Origin: SIG480 sp045537045
Lineage (GTDB): Bacteria; Bacillota; Clostridia; Oscillospirales; JAAYXM01
Assembly (NCBI GenBank): GCA_045537045.1
Contig: JAZSOS010000033.1
Location: 1 to 64,000, forward strand
DNA: 64,000 nucleotides
Direction of reading: 5' to 3'
In this document: in pieces, positions 40,800 through 49,553 of the stretch
Numbering within the stretch: position 1 is the first letter of the stretch
Layout of the letters: each line of letters opens with the position of its first letter
Translations under genes and position numbers: made by a program
Notes under the pieces: generated by a model
What the model was told of the DNA's origin: nothing
Seen by the model: only the letters and a program-made list of their open reading frames with translations
Database searches by the model: none

Positions 40800-42740
40800 T
40801 TAGTGTACAAACACGAACATAAGCACCGTAATAAGCGCCGCACCGACAACCGCATAAAGCGCATAGTCGTTTACAACACCGGAGTGCATGCCCTGAATGA
40901 ATTTGAAATAGCCCTTGAAGTCATGCTTAAATCCCCAGAAGAGGTCAGAGCCTGCAACGTGGGAATGAGCGCTCTGCTCGCCACCGAAGAACGTTGCATA
41001 CTTGCCGTCCTCAGAATCAGCTTCTGTCTTTGCAAGCACACGGCCGCGTGTCTTGTCACCCGTGAGGATAACAATGCATACAGCGATAAGAACGATTGCA
41101 AAGAGAACAAGCCACAGAACGGGGTTCCAGAGAGTAAGCACAACATCATTTGCCGCGTAATCTGCCATACCTGCAGCAGCTGCAGTTCCCTCACCCATCA
41201 TCTTGTCGATGTAGTTTGTAACGTTGAGTACTGCCTTTGCCGCCGGAGCGAGGAGGAAGCGCTCAACAAAGTTATAGAACACACCGGAAAGAATACAGAG
41301 AGCGGACATAATCCACATCGGAACGCGCATTGAAAGCGGAACTTCCTTTGTGTCCTCAAGGTGCTTTGGAAGCTGACCGAAGAACACAGCCTGAGTTACC
41401 TTAATAAACGATGCAAGCGTCATAACAGAAACAACGAGCGCAACAATTGTTACAAATGCGTAAGCAAAGTTTCCGGTAACAGCCGCTTTCTGATATGTAG
41501 CCTGATAAATCATCCACTTGGATGCAAAGCCGTTGAACGGCGGAAGTCCCGAAATAGAGAATGCACCGACGAGGAAGCAGATTGCCGTCTTCGGCATTTT
41601 CTTTGCAAGACCGCCGAGCTTGTCAAGATCAGTTGTTCCCGTAGCATAGAGAACAGCACCTGCAGTAAGGAACAGAAGTCCCTTAAAGAGCGTGTGGTTC
41701 ATTGCGTGGAAAAGACCTGCCTCAAGACCGAGAACAGTTGCAAGACCGATTGCCGTAATAACATAGCCTATCTGTGAAATACTGTGGAATGCAAGCAGAC
41801 GCTTGAAGTCGTGCTGTGCAAGAGCCATTGTAACGCCGACAAACATCGTTACTGTACCGAACGTTGCAAGCATGAGCTGAACGGATGTAAGATCCATCGC
41901 ACGGAAGATGATATAGACAAGTCTTATCATTCCGTAAACGCCTGCCTTGTTTACCATTCCGGAGAACACCATTGAAATGGAGGTCGGAGCCGTCATGTAA
42001 GCATCAGCAGCCGGAGCGTGGAACGGAACGAGATAGGATTTTACGCCAAATCCCGAGAACATAAGCGCAAATGCCGTAATGCTTGTCGGGGTGAGTCCGT
42101 TTGCAAGAGCTGCGGAAATCTGTGCCATATTGAGTGTGTGGCACTGTGCATATAAAAGTGCAATACCCGCAAGAGTCATTGACGAACCAATTGAACCGAT
42201 GATGAGATACTTAAATCCCGCCTCAAGAGCGCCGGTCTTGTTGTTGCGGAATGCTGTCAATGCAACTGATGCAAAGGTCATAATCTCAATCATAACGAAC
42301 ATATTGAATATGTCGCCCGTGAGAACGAGACCGAGAACAGAACCCGAAAGCATAAGGAACAGTGTGTAGTAATGACCGAGGTGATGGTCACGTGCCATAT
42401 ACTTTATGGAGTATATCGCCGCAAGGAGTATCGTTGTTACAACCAGAAGCGCGAAGAACATATTAAGCGCATCTATCTCATAACCGATACCGATTGCATA
42501 TCCATTTACCGGTTCCCAGTTACCCATCCAGTAAGCAAGAATGTTACCGTCGATGAGAACCGGCTTGATAAGTGCCGCAATAAGTGCAAATGCACCGAAT
42601 GCCGCAATAAGAGTTATCGTATTTCTGATAATCTTATTCTTTGCGCCGAAGATTTCCACGAGGAAAGCGCAGAGGAAAAGGCCCATAACTGCGATTACCG
42701 GGAAATGCTTTACAAAATCAAGTGTAAGGAAGCTAAACAT
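40800..42740 (-). CDS. Antiporter-like proton-conducting subunit (MrpD/MbhH/NuoL-like)
   Basis: A 646-residue membrane protein with about 14-16 helices. It has the proton-channel motifs of the NuoL/M/N family, including FMLSGSVLGLVLTGDIFNMF, MFSGFGVKSYLVPFHAPAAD and LLAFHSISQIGYVITAIGL. It is longer than the roughly 500-residue MbhH. The extra C-terminal 120 residues include an amphipathic stretch (FKHDFKGYFKFIQGMHSGV) and a final helix. It overlaps the NuoK-like gene by one base (TAATG). Confidence 0.93.
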   Translation of the reverse strand: MFSFLTLDFVKHFPVIAVMGLFLCAFLVEIFGAKNKIIRNTITLIAAFGAFALIAALIKPVLIDGNILAYWMGNWEPVNGYAIGIGYEIDALNMFFALLVVTTILLAAIYSIKYMARDHHLGHYYTLFLMLSGSVLGLVLTGDIFNMFVMIEIMTFASVALTAFRNNKTGALEAGFKYLIIGSIGSSMTLAGIALLYAQCHTLNMAQISAALANGLTPTSITAFALMFSGFGVKSYLVPFHAPAADAYMTAPTSISMVFSGMVNKAGVYGMIRLVYIIFRAMDLTSVQLMLATFGTVTMFVGVTMALAQHDFKRLLAFHSISQIGYVITAIGLATVLGLEAGLFHAMNHTLFKGLLFLTAGAVLYATGTTDLDKLGGLAKKMPKTAICFLVGAFSISGLPPFNGFASKWMIYQATYQKAAVTGNFAYAFVTIVALVVSVMTLASFIKVTQAVFFGQLPKHLEDTKEVPLSMRVPMWIMSALCILSGVFYNFVERFLLAPAAKAVLNVTNYIDKMMGEGTAAAAGMADYAANDVVLTLWNPVLWLVLFAIVLIAVCIVILTGDKTRGRVLAKTEADSEDGKYATFFGGEQSAHSHVAGSDLFWGFKHDFKGYFKFIQGMHSGVVNDYALYAVVGAALITVLMFVFVH

Positions 42741-43099
42741 TATCCGCGAATCCTCCTTACTTCATCAGAATTTATCGTCTTGTACTTACGGTAAATCATA
42801 ATTACAAGAGCAAGAGCCATTGCATCAACGCAAGCGCCGATAACGATTGATGTAAGCGTAAGTGCCTGAGGAACGGGGTCAACAAAGAAATTTGAAGAAA
42901 CGCCGTTTAAAAGATCCGAGATTGTGAAAATCGGAGCTGTGCCGCCGGCATTAAAGCCAACGCTTACGATAAGAAGGTTTATTCCGTAGTCGATAATACC
43001 AAGGCCGAGAACAACCTTGATAAGATTTTTCTGTGTGCAGACTGCATACAGACCGAGGACGAGAAGCAGGACTGCAACAACATAGTTTACAATAATCAT
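42740..43099 (-). CDS. NuoK/MnhC-like antiporter subunit (MbhG)
   Basis: A 119-residue protein with three helices, matching MrpC/NuoK. Conserved features include NLIKVVLGLGIIDYGINL in helix 2 and the helix-3 QALTLTSIVIGACVDAMALAL. GAGGAGG lies 11 bases upstream. It shares a base with the next gene. Confidence 0.92.
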   Translation of the reverse strand: MIIVNYVVAVLLLVLGLYAVCTQKNLIKVVLGLGIIDYGINLLIVSVGFNAGGTAPIFTISDLLNGVSSNFFVDPVPQALTLTSIVIGACVDAMALALVIMIYRKYKTINSDEVRRIRG

Positions 43100-43575
43100 T
43101 ATTCTGCATCCTCCTCTTCATCATCTGCATCCGGAGCAAGAAGGCTCATCATAAGGAGAAGGAGAAATCCGACACCCGTAAGAACCTTAAAGCCGACCGA
43201 ATATCCCATAAATGTAATGGTACCTGCGCTGATGAGGTCACCAACTGCGCCGTTGTCAAAAAAGATGTTACGGCAGAAGTTTGCGCCTACAAACAGACCG
43301 CAGAGGCCGAGGATGACATACAGCGTTGCACCGCATGCCTCGCCCACGCGAAGAACTTCCGTATTGATTGCCTGACGCGCAGTGTTATATCCGTATGCGA
43401 GATACAGAAGCACAGCAGCAGCCGCAACCATAACGCCGCCCTGGAATCCGCCGCCGGGAGAGACGGTTCCGAAAAGGATGATGTAGATACCGAACACAAC
43501 CGCAAACGGGAGCATCATATCAGCGCCGCATTTCATGATTACGTTCTTTTCGCTAATTCCGCTTTTAAACTTCAT
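43099..43575 (-). CDS. MnhB-type antiporter subunit (MbhF-like)
   Basis: A 158-residue membrane protein with four helices and the MnhB signature GTVSPGGGFQGGVMVAAAA. It ends in an acidic tail (DDEEEDAE). Part of the Mrp-derived cation module. TAATG coupling links it to both neighbours. Confidence 0.92.
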   Translation of the reverse strand: MKFKSGISEKNVIMKCGADMMLPFAVVFGIYIILFGTVSPGGGFQGGVMVAAAAVLLYLAYGYNTARQAINTEVLRVGEACGATLYVILGLCGLFVGANFCRNIFFDNGAVGDLISAGTITFMGYSVGFKVLTGVGFLLLLMMSLLAPDADDEEEDAE

Positions 43576-43931
43576 TATTTCTCATCCTCCTTCTTTTTGT
43601 GTGACTTTGCGAGGATGACGAAAGCACCTGCAATTGATGTGAGAAGGATAAACGACTCACCAAGAGTATCAAAACCGCGGAAGTCGAAAACAACTGCTGC
43701 GACGTTGTTTGCTGCCATTGTCTTTTCAAGATTCTGCTTTACAATGATGTCTGCAACGCCATCCGGGTTTTCCGTGCTGTAATCCGTAGGATTGTTGTAG
43801 AGGTCAACAACGTCAACGTCACTTCCGTCATATGTCTTTGGAATTGAAGTGTAAGCATAGATGACGGAATAAAGACCTGCTGCAAGGATTACTGCAAGAG
43901 AGATTATTGCAACAATTTTCTTTGCTTTCAT
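43575..43931 (-). CDS. MbhE-like subunit (MrpA C-terminal domain homologue)
   Basis: A 118-residue protein with an N-terminal helix, an extracytoplasmic stretch and a second helix. The motif NNVAAVVFDFRGFDTLGESF matches the end of MrpA and MbhE. It overlaps the upstream DUF4040 gene by 4 bases. Confidence 0.88.
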   Translation of the reverse strand: MKAKKIVAIISLAVILAAGLYSVIYAYTSIPKTYDGSDVDVVDLYNNPTDYSTENPDGVADIIVKQNLEKTMAANNVAAVVFDFRGFDTLGESFILLTSIAGAFVILAKSHKKKEDEK

Positions 43932-44191
43932 TTCTCTTCATCCCCCTTGCCCGTTGTTTTCTTAACCGCGATAACGAAAATCGTGGTTGCAAGCACCGCG
44001 CCGACAGCGGCTTCCGCTATCGCAACGTCAGGTGCGTGGAGAAGGATAAATTCAAGAGCCATAAATGCACCGGTAACGCCGAGCGCGATTACGGAGGAAA
44101 GAACCTTCTTTGAGAATACGGCATAAGCCGCAGAGATTACAACGCCAAGTAAAACCAGAGCGTTCAGAATAAATACAAGATCAATCTGCAT
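43928..44191 (-). CDS. DUF4040 (MbhD-like) membrane subunit
   Basis: An 87-residue protein with three helices starting MQIDLVFILNAL. The LLHAPDVAIAEAAVGA motif marks the DUF4040/MbhD piece of MrpA. The ATG at 44191 follows GGAGGATTTGG; a longer in-frame start inside mnhG was rejected. It overlaps mnhG by 11 bases. Confidence 0.9.
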   Translation of the reverse strand: MQIDLVFILNALVLLGVVISAAYAVFSKKVLSSVIALGVTGAFMALEFILLHAPDVAIAEAAVGAVLATTIFVIAVKKTTGKGDEEK

Positions 44192-44531
44192 TTTCCAAAT
44201 CCTCCCCATACTTGTCACAAGCCATTTCCTTTTCCGGACGGAGTCCCCGGCGGTATGCCGCCTTTGCAATTGCGTGGCCTGCTATTGGGTTTGTGATTAT
44301 GTAGAACACACCCATGACCGCAAGCTTTACAGCCATTGCAATGTCCGGAGTTTCAAAAACGAACAATACGTAGAGAATACCGCCGAGGATAACACCGAGC
44401 ACACCGAAGGTGGAGATGTTTGTGCTCGACTGCATTCTGCAGAACGAATCAGGCATACGGAGCATTCCGACAACGCCCGCAAGAGCGAAAAGAACGCTGA
44501 TACCGATTAAAGCATAAATTGCATAAATCAT
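44181..44531 (-). CDS. mnhG: MnhG/MrpG cation/proton antiporter subunit
   Basis: A 116-residue subunit with three helices and the MrpG pattern ALAGVVGMLRMPDSFCRMQSSTNIST and NPIAGHAIAKAAYRRG. It overlaps mnhF by 4 bases (ATGA). Confidence 0.92.
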   Translation of the reverse strand: MIYAIYALIGISVLFALAGVVGMLRMPDSFCRMQSSTNISTFGVLGVILGGILYVLFVFETPDIAMAVKLAVMGVFYIITNPIAGHAIAKAAYRRGLRPEKEMACDKYGEDLENAD

Positions 44532-44782
44532 AATCTGCCCTCCAGGTAACGCGAAACCATAACGGAGCCGATAAAACCGAGAACCGCTGTAACCATCGCG
44601 ATGTCAAGATAGATGCTTCTGCCGCTGTGCAGGGCAAAGAGGATAAGCGCCATATCCGAGAGGATGTCGATGCTGTCAGCGGAAATTGCGCGGTCAACAA
44701 CGCTCGGTCCCTTTATCAGGCGATAGCAGAGCGTAATCGCAAGAACGATAAAGCAAATTGCAAAAAATACTAAAACGTCCAT
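44528..44782 (-). CDS. mnhF: MnhF/MrpF cation/proton antiporter subunit
   Basis: An 84-residue subunit with three helices and the MrpF motif CYRLIKGPSVVDRAISADSI. The ATG at 44782 follows AAGGAGG and shares its first base with the mnhE stop (TAATG). A start 8 codons upstream is less likely. Confidence 0.9.
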   Translation of the reverse strand: MDVLVFFAICFIVLAITLCYRLIKGPSVVDRAISADSIDILSDMALILFALHSGRSIYLDIAMVTAVLGFIGSVMVSRYLEGRL

Positions 44783-45324
44783 TATTCCCAGATCCTCCTT
44801 ATCCATTTTTCCATAGTACCCTTGATTCCGTCGCTTGCTTCCTTGATATCGGAGGTTGCAACGTCAATCCAGTGGATGTAGTAATACGTTTTATCTCCTG
44901 CTTCCGCGATATCCATTGTGATGGTACCGGGGGTAAGAGTGATTGAGTTTGCAAGCATAGACTGTGCATACTCGCTCTTAAGGTCGGTTTCGATTTTAAC
45001 GATACCGGGGTTTACGTTCTTAAATCCGAATGCGCGGAGCGCAACGTCAATGTTTGCCTTTGTAAGCTCCCACATGAAGATTATAAGGCAATAGAACACC
45101 CAGATAACAAATCGAATGGGGTTAAAGAGGAAGAATGCCTTTTCATGGATGAAGAAGCGTGCAGAGAACAGTGCACAAATTACGCTTACAAGTGCGCCTG
45201 CAATAAGAATCTGCACGGATGCTCCGCCTGTGAAGATTGAAACAATCTGTCCCGTTATCAACAGCCAGAATATGTAACACACAATCGCCGTTGACAAAAA
45301 TGCTGAAAACTTTGTCTTTTTCAA
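44782..45324 (-). CDS. mnhE: MnhE/MrpE cation/proton antiporter subunit
   Basis: A 180-residue subunit with N-terminal helices and a cytoplasmic domain containing NSITLTPGTITMDI, the MrpE signature. The start codon is TTG with a GGTGATG site. First of the seven Mrp-type genes in the operon. Confidence 0.9.
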   Translation of the reverse strand: MKKTKFSAFLSTAIVCYIFWLLITGQIVSIFTGGASVQILIAGALVSVICALFSARFFIHEKAFFLFNPIRFVIWVFYCLIIFMWELTKANIDVALRAFGFKNVNPGIVKIETDLKSEYAQSMLANSITLTPGTITMDIAEAGDKTYYYIHWIDVATSDIKEASDGIKGTMEKWIRRIWE

Positions 45325-45339
45325 AGGAACATCACCAAC

Positions 45340-45999
45340 TTACTTTTTGATTTTTTCGGCTATCTTTTCTGACAGCCATGTGCAAAACTCCGAAGCTCCT
45401 TCTCCCGTCTTTGTGGAAACGGGAAAAACGCCGGCTTTTGCGTTTAAATCCGAAACGTTACGGCGGACTCTTTCTTCGTCAAACTCAAAATACGGCATCA
45501 TGTCGTATTTGTTAATGACGAGAGCATCGGTCGTCGCAAACATAAGCGGATATTTTTCTACCTTGTCGTCTCCCTCCGGAACGCTGAGGATTGCAACACG
45601 CATATCCTCACCGATATTAAACTCCGCGGGGCAGACGAGATTTCCTATATTCTCGACGATAAGCACATCAAGCTCATCGAGATTAAAGAACGAAAGCATA
45701 TGACGTATTGACATAGCCTCAATATGGCACGCGCCGTCTGTCTGAAGCTGAACAACGGGAATGCCCATCTTGTCAATCTTGTCTGCATCTATCGCACCGG
45801 CGATATCACCCTCGATAACGCCGATTTTATACGTTTCGCGCAGGCGGTTTATGATATCGGTTATAAGGCTGGTCTTTCCGGCCCCCGGTGAACCCATAAC
45901 ATTTATAAGGCATATGTTGTGTTCACGCAGAGTTGCCTTAACCTCTTCGCTTACGTCCTCATTCCATTCGAGAATCTGCTTTACAATTTTTATTTCCAT
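45340..45999 (-). CDS. hypB: Hydrogenase nickel-insertion GTPase HypB
   Basis: A 219-residue SIMIBI-class GTPase that hands nickel to the hydrogenase large subunit. It has a P-loop (GSPGAGKTS, residues 36-44), the EGDIAGAIDADKI switch and a Cys-containing metal motif at TDGACHIEA. The histidine-rich N-terminal nickel store of some HypB proteins is absent. It sits inside the hydrogenase operon. Confidence 0.95.
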   Translation of the reverse strand: MEIKIVKQILEWNEDVSEEVKATLREHNICLINVMGSPGAGKTSLITDIINRLRETYKIGVIEGDIAGAIDADKIDKMGIPVVQLQTDGACHIEAMSIRHMLSFFNLDELDVLIVENIGNLVCPAEFNIGEDMRVAILSVPEGDDKVEKYPLMFATTDALVINKYDMMPYFEFDEERVRRNVSDLNAKAGVFPVSTKTGEGASEFCTWLSEKIAEKIKK

Positions 46000-46001
46000 T
46001 G

Positions 46002-46343
46002 TTATTCGACCTCCAGGCTGTCCACGTAATACTCACGGCCTGTCATAAGCTTTATCTCGGCACTGTCACATTCCGGACAGCGAATTTTGCGCTTCGGAAT
46101 TTCGCCGTTATAGCCACAGGAATTACATTTTATCGTAATCGGGATTTTTTCAACGGAAAGACGCGCGCCCTCGGCAATTGTGCCGCGACTTGCAATGTTG
46201 AAATACTCCTGAATACACTCCGGAAGTACACCCGACATCTCGCCGATTTTCAGGCGGATTTCAAGTATCTTCTTCGCACCGTGGCGTCGAGCCTCCGGAA
46301 CAGCTGCTTCGATAATTCCTTCTGTTATTGCAAGCTCGTGCAT
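46002..46343 (-). CDS. hypA: Hydrogenase nickel metallochaperone HypA
   Basis: A 113-residue chaperone. The N-terminal MHELA supplies the nickel site. A zinc finger of two Cys-x2-Cys pairs (CNSCGYNG and CPECDSAEI) lies in the C-terminal half. No clear ribosome site is visible, and it is 3 bases from the large-subunit stop codon, so it is probably coupled. Confidence 0.95.
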   Translation of the reverse strand: MHELAITEGIIEAAVPEARRHGAKKILEIRLKIGEMSGVLPECIQEYFNIASRGTIAEGARLSVEKIPITIKCNSCGYNGEIPKRKIRCPECDSAEIKLMTGREYYVDSLEVE

Positions 46344-46346
46344 GGC

Positions 46347-47429
46347 TTATCTGTCCATACAGCTAAAGCACGGGTCGATACTTGCAACGATGAGCCCTGC
46401 GTCTGCAACAGAGTTGCCGCGGAGCATCGTCGGGATCGTCGGAGCCGTCTTGAAGGTCGGAACGTGGATGCTGACACGTTTGTTAAATTCGCTGCCGTCG
46501 GTAACTACCTTATAACAGAGCTGACCGCGCGGCGCCTCGTGGCGTACCATATACTCACCTGCCGGAATCTTCGGAATCTTAACTCCGAGATTAATCGGAC
46601 CTGTCGGGAGCATTTCAAGAGCCTGACGGATAATCTTGATGCTCTCAAAGTTTTCAAGGACGCGGATAACTACGCGTGAGAAAACGTCACAGGTGTGGTA
46701 AACTGCCTTGTCAAACTCAAAATCCTCATAGCAGCAGTACGGTGCATCCTTACGGACATCGACTGCAACGTTTGACGCTCTTGCGTGCGGGCCTACTGCA
46801 CCGATGCGGATGGAATCCTCTGTCGTGAGAACGCCAACCCCCTGTGTACGGAGAGCAACGGTCTTGTCTGAGAGAAGAATGTCGCGAAGGCGGATCATGG
46901 ATTTTTCTACTTTATCGAGCATTTCAAGAATCTTTCTTCTCTTGTCATCGTCGATATCTCGGCGGGAACCGCCGATTGTTACCATACCGTAGTTTACGCG
47001 GTTGCCCGAGATTTCCTCAAGCATATCCATAATAACCTCGCGTTCATTCCATGTGTGCATAAAGAGGCTGTCGTGGCCGATAAGGTGAAGCGCGATACCA
47101 AGCCATAGAAAATGCGAATGGAGACGTTCCAGCTCATTCATGATAACGCGAATATACTGACCGCGCTTGGGGACGTTCATCCCCGCAATGTTTTCAAGCG
47201 CCATAGCATAGCCAAGCGCATGAGAGTGCGAGCAGATACCGCAGACGCGCTCAACAAGCACTATCGTCTGGATGAAATTTTTCTGCTGCGCAAGCTTTTC
47301 AATACCTCTGTGGTTGTAACCGATAAACACCTCAGCATCGGTAATCTGCTCACCGTCCGTATAAAGACGCGCGTGAACAGGCTCCTCAAGCGCCGGATGG
47401 TACGGTCCGATAGGAACAATATAGCTCAT
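46347..47429 (-). CDS. Group 4 [NiFe]-hydrogenase large subunit (EchE/MbhL-like)
   Basis: A 360-residue subunit holding the Ni-Fe site where protons are reduced to H2. The L1 motif RVCGICSHSH has C63 and C66, and the L2 motif DPCFSCMDR has C354 and C357. The protein ends directly after L2. It therefore has no C-terminal peptide for maturation protease removal, as in Ech-type enzymes. Absence of Cys ligands would have marked a complex I subunit, so a true hydrogenase is supported. GGGGAG precedes the ATG. Confidence 0.95.
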   Translation of the reverse strand: MSYIVPIGPYHPALEEPVHARLYTDGEQITDAEVFIGYNHRGIEKLAQQKNFIQTIVLVERVCGICSHSHALGYAMALENIAGMNVPKRGQYIRVIMNELERLHSHFLWLGIALHLIGHDSLFMHTWNEREVIMDMLEEISGNRVNYGMVTIGGSRRDIDDDKRRKILEMLDKVEKSMIRLRDILLSDKTVALRTQGVGVLTTEDSIRIGAVGPHARASNVAVDVRKDAPYCCYEDFEFDKAVYHTCDVFSRVVIRVLENFESIKIIRQALEMLPTGPINLGVKIPKIPAGEYMVRHEAPRGQLCYKVVTDGSEFNKRVSIHVPTFKTAPTIPTMLRGNSVADAGLIVASIDPCFSCMDR

Positions 47430-47432
47430 GTG

Positions 47433-47825
47433 TTACTCCCCTTTCTTTCCGTGTGCCTTATCAATCAGCTCATCCATAGGTGTAACTATGATCTGTCCCT
47501 GACCGTCAAGCATATTGTCGGGCATGAAGAGACGCTTTGATGTGTCAAGTCCCTCAAACGTGACGTCCATAAGCTCAACAATCTCACGTTCTGCCCATTC
47601 CGCGCCAAGATCGTAGATAGGTGCAATCGAGGGCAAAACGCTCTCGCCGTCCACCGTGTAGGATTCAATGCCGCTTCCGACCTCATACTCGTATGAAATA
47701 TTCGGTTTTCCTTCATCGTTGATGAAGCCGTGAATCATTGCAAGAGCAACGCCGGCTGCGCGCATTCTTTCCGCAGTGGGCACTACTTCGTCCTTGGTGA
47801 TTGAAATTTTCTTATATTCCTGCAT
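47433..47825 (-). CDS. NuoC/MbhK-like hydrogenase subunit
   Basis: A 130-residue homologue of the 30-kDa complex I subunit, with SIAPIYDLGAEWAEREIVELMDVTFEG as the recognisable core. It is a structural partner of the large subunit. First gene of the 15-gene operon, with GAGGTGG before the ATG. Confidence 0.9.
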   Translation of the reverse strand: MQEYKKISITKDEVVPTAERMRAAGVALAMIHGFINDEGKPNISYEYEVGSGIESYTVDGESVLPSIAPIYDLGAEWAEREIVELMDVTFEGLDTSKRLFMPDNMLDGQGQIIVTPMDELIDKAHGKKGE

Positions 47826-47865
47826 TTTTCCACCTCACCCGTGAAATATTATTTTTGCACCCTTT

Positions 47866-47871
47866 AGTATA
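47866..47871 (-). promoter_or_regulatory. Possible extended -10 of the hydrogenase operon
   Basis: TATACT on the minus strand is preceded by TGC, giving an extended -10 about 40 bases before the first gene. No good -35 box is present. Confidence 0.4.
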
Positions 47872-48018
47872 GCATATTTTTGCAGAAAAATAAAGTCCCG
47901 AAGTGCAAAATTTCCGCAAAATGCGTGTTTTTGTTTGTTTATTTTTTCACATTCCCGCTAAGTGTCGAAATTTCTTTCCCAGGAATAAAAAATAACTGAA
48001 ATATTATATTCAAAGTTA

Positions 48019-48047
48019 TTGAAAATCAAATGCTTATTTAGTATAAT
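48019..48047 (+). promoter_or_regulatory. Promoter of thyA
   Basis: TTGAAA (48019-48024), a 17-base spacer and a perfect TATAAT (48042-48047). Confidence 0.75.
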
Positions 48048-48126
48048 ATATAATATAAGGTAAATTATCTAATTCCTGGACCTATCGTTTTTTTCCATTT
48101 TGTCCTGCGGAAAGGAAGTTTTATTT

Positions 48127-48957
48127 ATGAGCATTGCAGATAGGCTTTTTATCGAAAATTGCAAAGATATCCTTGAAAACGGAGTGTGGGACACGGATTA
48201 TGACGTTCGCCCCCGCTGGGAGGACGGAACGCCGGCACATACCGTAAAAAAATTCGGCGTTGTAAACCGTTATGACCTCTCACAGGAGTTTCCCATTCTT
48301 ACAATACGCCGCACCGCGCTTAAATCCGCGGTTGACGAGCTTTTGTGGATATGGCAGAAAAAGTCAAACAAAATTTCGGAGCTTAAAAGCCGCATATGGG
48401 ATTCGTGGGCGGATGAGAACGGTACTATCGGCAAGGCTTACGGATATCAGCTCGGAAAGCCGCACCGTTACCGCGAAGGGTTATTTGATCAGGTTGACCG
48501 CGTTCTTTTCGATTTGAAGAACAATCCGACAAGCCGCCGGATAATGACCAACATCTATAACCACGACGAGCTTTGCGACATGCAGCTTTATCCCTGCGCG
48601 TACAGCATGACGTTCAACGTAAGCGGCAATAAGCTCAACGCAATTCTCAACCAGCGCTCACAGGATATGCTTACGGCAAACGGATGGAACACTTGTCAGT
48701 ATGCCGTTCTTGTTCATATGATGGCACACGTCAGCGGACTGGAGGTCGGCGAGCTTGTTCACGTTATCGCCGATGCGCATATATATGACCGCCACATCCC
48801 GCTTGTGGAAAAGCTTTTAGAGTGTGAAACATACGACGCGCCCACCTTTGTTATGAACAAAGAAAAAACCGATTTCTACGACTTTACCGTCGAAGATTTC
48901 CGACTTGAAAATTACAGATACAGCGATTTTAACCTACAAATCCCGGTTGCAATATAA
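48127..48957 (+). CDS. thyA: Thymidylate synthase
   Basis: A 276-residue ThyA methylating dUMP to dTMP with methylenetetrahydrofolate. The catalytic cysteine lies in QLYPCAYSMTFN, followed by the NQRSQDML and HIYDRHIP substrate motifs. The start at 48127 follows AAAGGAAG; an in-frame TTG/GTG-type extension upstream was rejected. It is paired with folA, which regenerates the folate cofactor. Confidence 0.97.
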   Translation: MSIADRLFIENCKDILENGVWDTDYDVRPRWEDGTPAHTVKKFGVVNRYDLSQEFPILTIRRTALKSAVDELLWIWQKKSNKISELKSRIWDSWADENGTIGKAYGYQLGKPHRYREGLFDQVDRVLFDLKNNPTSRRIMTNIYNHDELCDMQLYPCAYSMTFNVSGNKLNAILNQRSQDMLTANGWNTCQYAVLVHMMAHVSGLEVGELVHVIADAHIYDRHIPLVEKLLECETYDAPTFVMNKEKTDFYDFTVEDFRLENYRYSDFNLQIPVAI

Positions 48958-49027
48958 AATACTGATAAATTTTACGTATCCCGAATATATATTTAGAAAA
49001 AAGGAAAAATAACAGGGAGGAATTTTC

Positions 49028-49513
49028 GTGAACATCATTGCATCGGCAGACATCGGATGGGGCATAGGCCGCGGTGGAGAGCTTCTTTATCACATTCCGG
49101 AGGATATGCGCTACTTCAAAGAAATGACAACGGGCAAAACCGTAATTATGGGACGTGCAACGCTTTTCTCACTTCCCGGCGGCAAACCGCTTCCAAAGCG
49201 CAGAAACATTATTTTATCAACAACTCTCGCAGAGGTCGAGGGTGCAGAGGTCTGCAAAACTCCGGCGGGAATTGCAGAGCTTTTAAAGGATGAGAAGAGC
49301 GAGGATATATTTGTAATCGGCGGCGAGAGCGTTTACCGCGATATGCTTCCGTTCTGCGACACGGCGTACATAACGCGCGTTGAGGCAATGTCAGAGGCTG
49401 ACCGTCATCTTGTCAACCTCGATGATGCGCCGGATTGGGAAATTGTCCGCCGCTCACCGATGTATGCTCACAACGGTGTGTGCTTTAAATTTGTAACATA
49501 TAAAAGAAAGTAA
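49028..49513 (+). CDS. folA: Dihydrofolate reductase
   Basis: A 161-residue enzyme reducing dihydrofolate with NADPH. N-terminal IIASADIGWGIGRGGELLYHIPEDMRYFK holds the active site, and VIGGESVYRDMLP is the second NADPH motif. GTG start with GGGAGG upstream. Recycles the dihydrofolate made by thyA. Confidence 0.95.
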   Translation: MNIIASADIGWGIGRGGELLYHIPEDMRYFKEMTTGKTVIMGRATLFSLPGGKPLPKRRNIILSTTLAEVEGAEVCKTPAGIAELLKDEKSEDIFVIGGESVYRDMLPFCDTAYITRVEAMSEADRHLVNLDDAPDWEIVRRSPMYAHNGVCFKFVTYKRK

Positions 49514-49553
49514 GAAAACAAAACATTATCAGATAAAATTCGGAGGACATCAG

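Noticed and set aside
39645..41333. A 562-codon plus-strand open frame
   Set aside because: It is antisense to the conserved NuoB-, NuoH- and antiporter genes and its protein is Lys/Arg/Cys-rich without recognisable domains, as expected from mirrored codons.
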